Assembly: GCF_000153045.1 (NCBI RefSeq)
Contig: NZ_CH724159.1
Location: forward strand, 1,475,513 to 1,539,512
Length of the DNA: 64,000 bases
Source of the DNA: Synechococcus sp. WH 5701
Lineage (GTDB): Bacteria > Cyanobacteriota > Cyanobacteriia > PCC-6307 > Cyanobiaceae
Direction of reading: 5' to 3'
This document shows positions 63,551-64,000 of the stretch, in pieces. The notes beneath the pieces are model-generated. The model saw nothing but the letters and a program-made list of their open reading frames with translations. It searched no databases and was not told where the DNA came from. Each line of letters starts with the position of its first letter. Position 1 is the stretch's first letter. A program made the translations under genes and the position numbers.

Positions 63551-64000
63551 ATGGCTCACACGCTGCCCGCTCTCCCTTACGACATCAACGCGCTCGAGCC
63601 CCATATCTCTCAGACCACCCTCGAGTTTCACCACGGCAAGCACCACGCCGCCTACGTCGCCAACCTCAACAAACTTCTGGACGGCACCGATCTCGACGGC
63701 AAGAGCCTTGAGGACGTGATCACCAGCGTGGCGGGTGATGCCTCCAAGGCCGGAGTGTTCAACAACGCTGCCCAGGTGTGGAACCACAGCTTCTACTGGC
63801 AGTGCATGAAGCCCGGGGGCGGCGGCCAGCCCAGCGGTGCCCTTGCCGAGAAGATCAACGCCGATTTCGGTAGCTTCGAAGCCTTCGTGGAGCAGTTCAA
63901 GACTGCCGGCGCCACCCAGTTCGGTAGTGGCTGGGCCTGGCTGATCCTCGATGGCGGGACGCTCAAGATCACCAAGACCGCCAACGCGGATCTGCCCCTG
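63551..64000 (+). CDS. sodB: Fe-type superoxide dismutase (3' end outside window)
   Basis: The first 150 residues are seen. The conserved Fe/Mn SOD start [20 protein letters not shown], the ligand His27 in [10 protein letters not shown], the second ligand His79 in [19 protein letters not shown] and [18 protein letters not shown] are visible. The Gln in GGGGQP suits the iron form. It removes superoxide. Upstream (63343-63550) two short inverted repeats, ACCGG/CCGGT and GTCAC/GTGAC, are present with no gene recognised. The frame continues past the right edge. Confidence 0.95.
   Translation, partial: MAHTLPALPYDINALEPHISQTTLEFHHGKHHAAYVANLNKLLDGTDLDGKSLEDVITSVAGDASKAGVFNNAAQVWNHSFYWQCMKPGGGGQPSGALAEKINADFGSFEAFVEQFKTAGATQFGSGWAWLILDGGTLKITKTANADLPL

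Overview
The window is a GC-rich stretch of a unicellular cyanobacterial chromosome, most like the Cyanobium/Synechococcus picocyanobacteria. The basis is gene content: psbD overlapping psbC, a ycf4 homologue, a CpcS/CpeS-type bilin lyase, a high-light-inducible protein, a group 2 sigma factor, a cyAbrB regulator, the Ftn2/ARC6 division protein and several families confined to cyanobacteria. Species assignment is inference; no rRNA is present. About 75 protein genes and one tRNA are packed so tightly that no gap exceeds 300 bases. The larger gaps (3504-3692, 51048-51297, 57400-57627, 63343-63550) hold at most short hairpins.

Layout. 0-3.6 kb: photosynthesis genes (ycf4 minus, psbD-psbC plus with a strong terminator). 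3.6-10.3 kb: a YcgJ-like secreted protein, maf, cobQ, a small ferredoxin, mnmA and nnr. 10.3-22.9 kb: housekeeping core with a sigma factor, pdhA, ftn2, ffh-rpsP-phoH, a Bax-inhibitor-like protein, era, then a tightly coupled run cpeS-like, trmD/ispF (one continuous reading frame), a TIGR03792 protein and larB. 22.8-32.3 kb: DUF1517, thiS-thiE, ribF, surE, pheS, nadK, a response regulator with a degenerate receiver, DUF192 and cobL. 32.3-41.2 kb: a large GH116-type glycosidase, DUF3122, ribD, an MscS channel, a PGM1-type ligase and small cyanobacterial proteins. 41.2-50.9 kb: AI-2E family transporter, fatty acid desaturase, rhomboid protease, K+ channel, SRAP protein, ftsH, argF and lexA.

50.9-64 kb: tRNA-Ala(GGC) opens an accessory stretch with a Nif11-like peptide, two half-size YeeE/YedE proteins and a visibly AT-richer block (about 52.6-55.6 kb) carrying a flavodoxin-family protein, a PEP-CTERM-like exported-domain fragment and a secreted alpha-amylase. 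Core genes resume with an SDR, a J-domain protein, an HLIP, a short SepF paralogue, a PAP/fibrillin protein, an RRM protein, cyAbrB, lnt, an FKBP and the start of an Fe-type superoxide dismutase gene, which runs off the right edge.

The genes serve photosystem II, cofactor supply (B12, thiamine, FAD, NADP), translation and tRNA modification, division, stress and envelope functions. No CRISPR array, insertion sequence, integrase or rRNA was recognised. The most unusual features are the trmD-ispF in-frame fusion, the AT-rich block with a truncated-looking exported protein, two lone Nif11 peptides, the receiver-degenerate regulator behind NAD kinase, and a 38-residue membrane peptide antisense to the 3' end of ribF.
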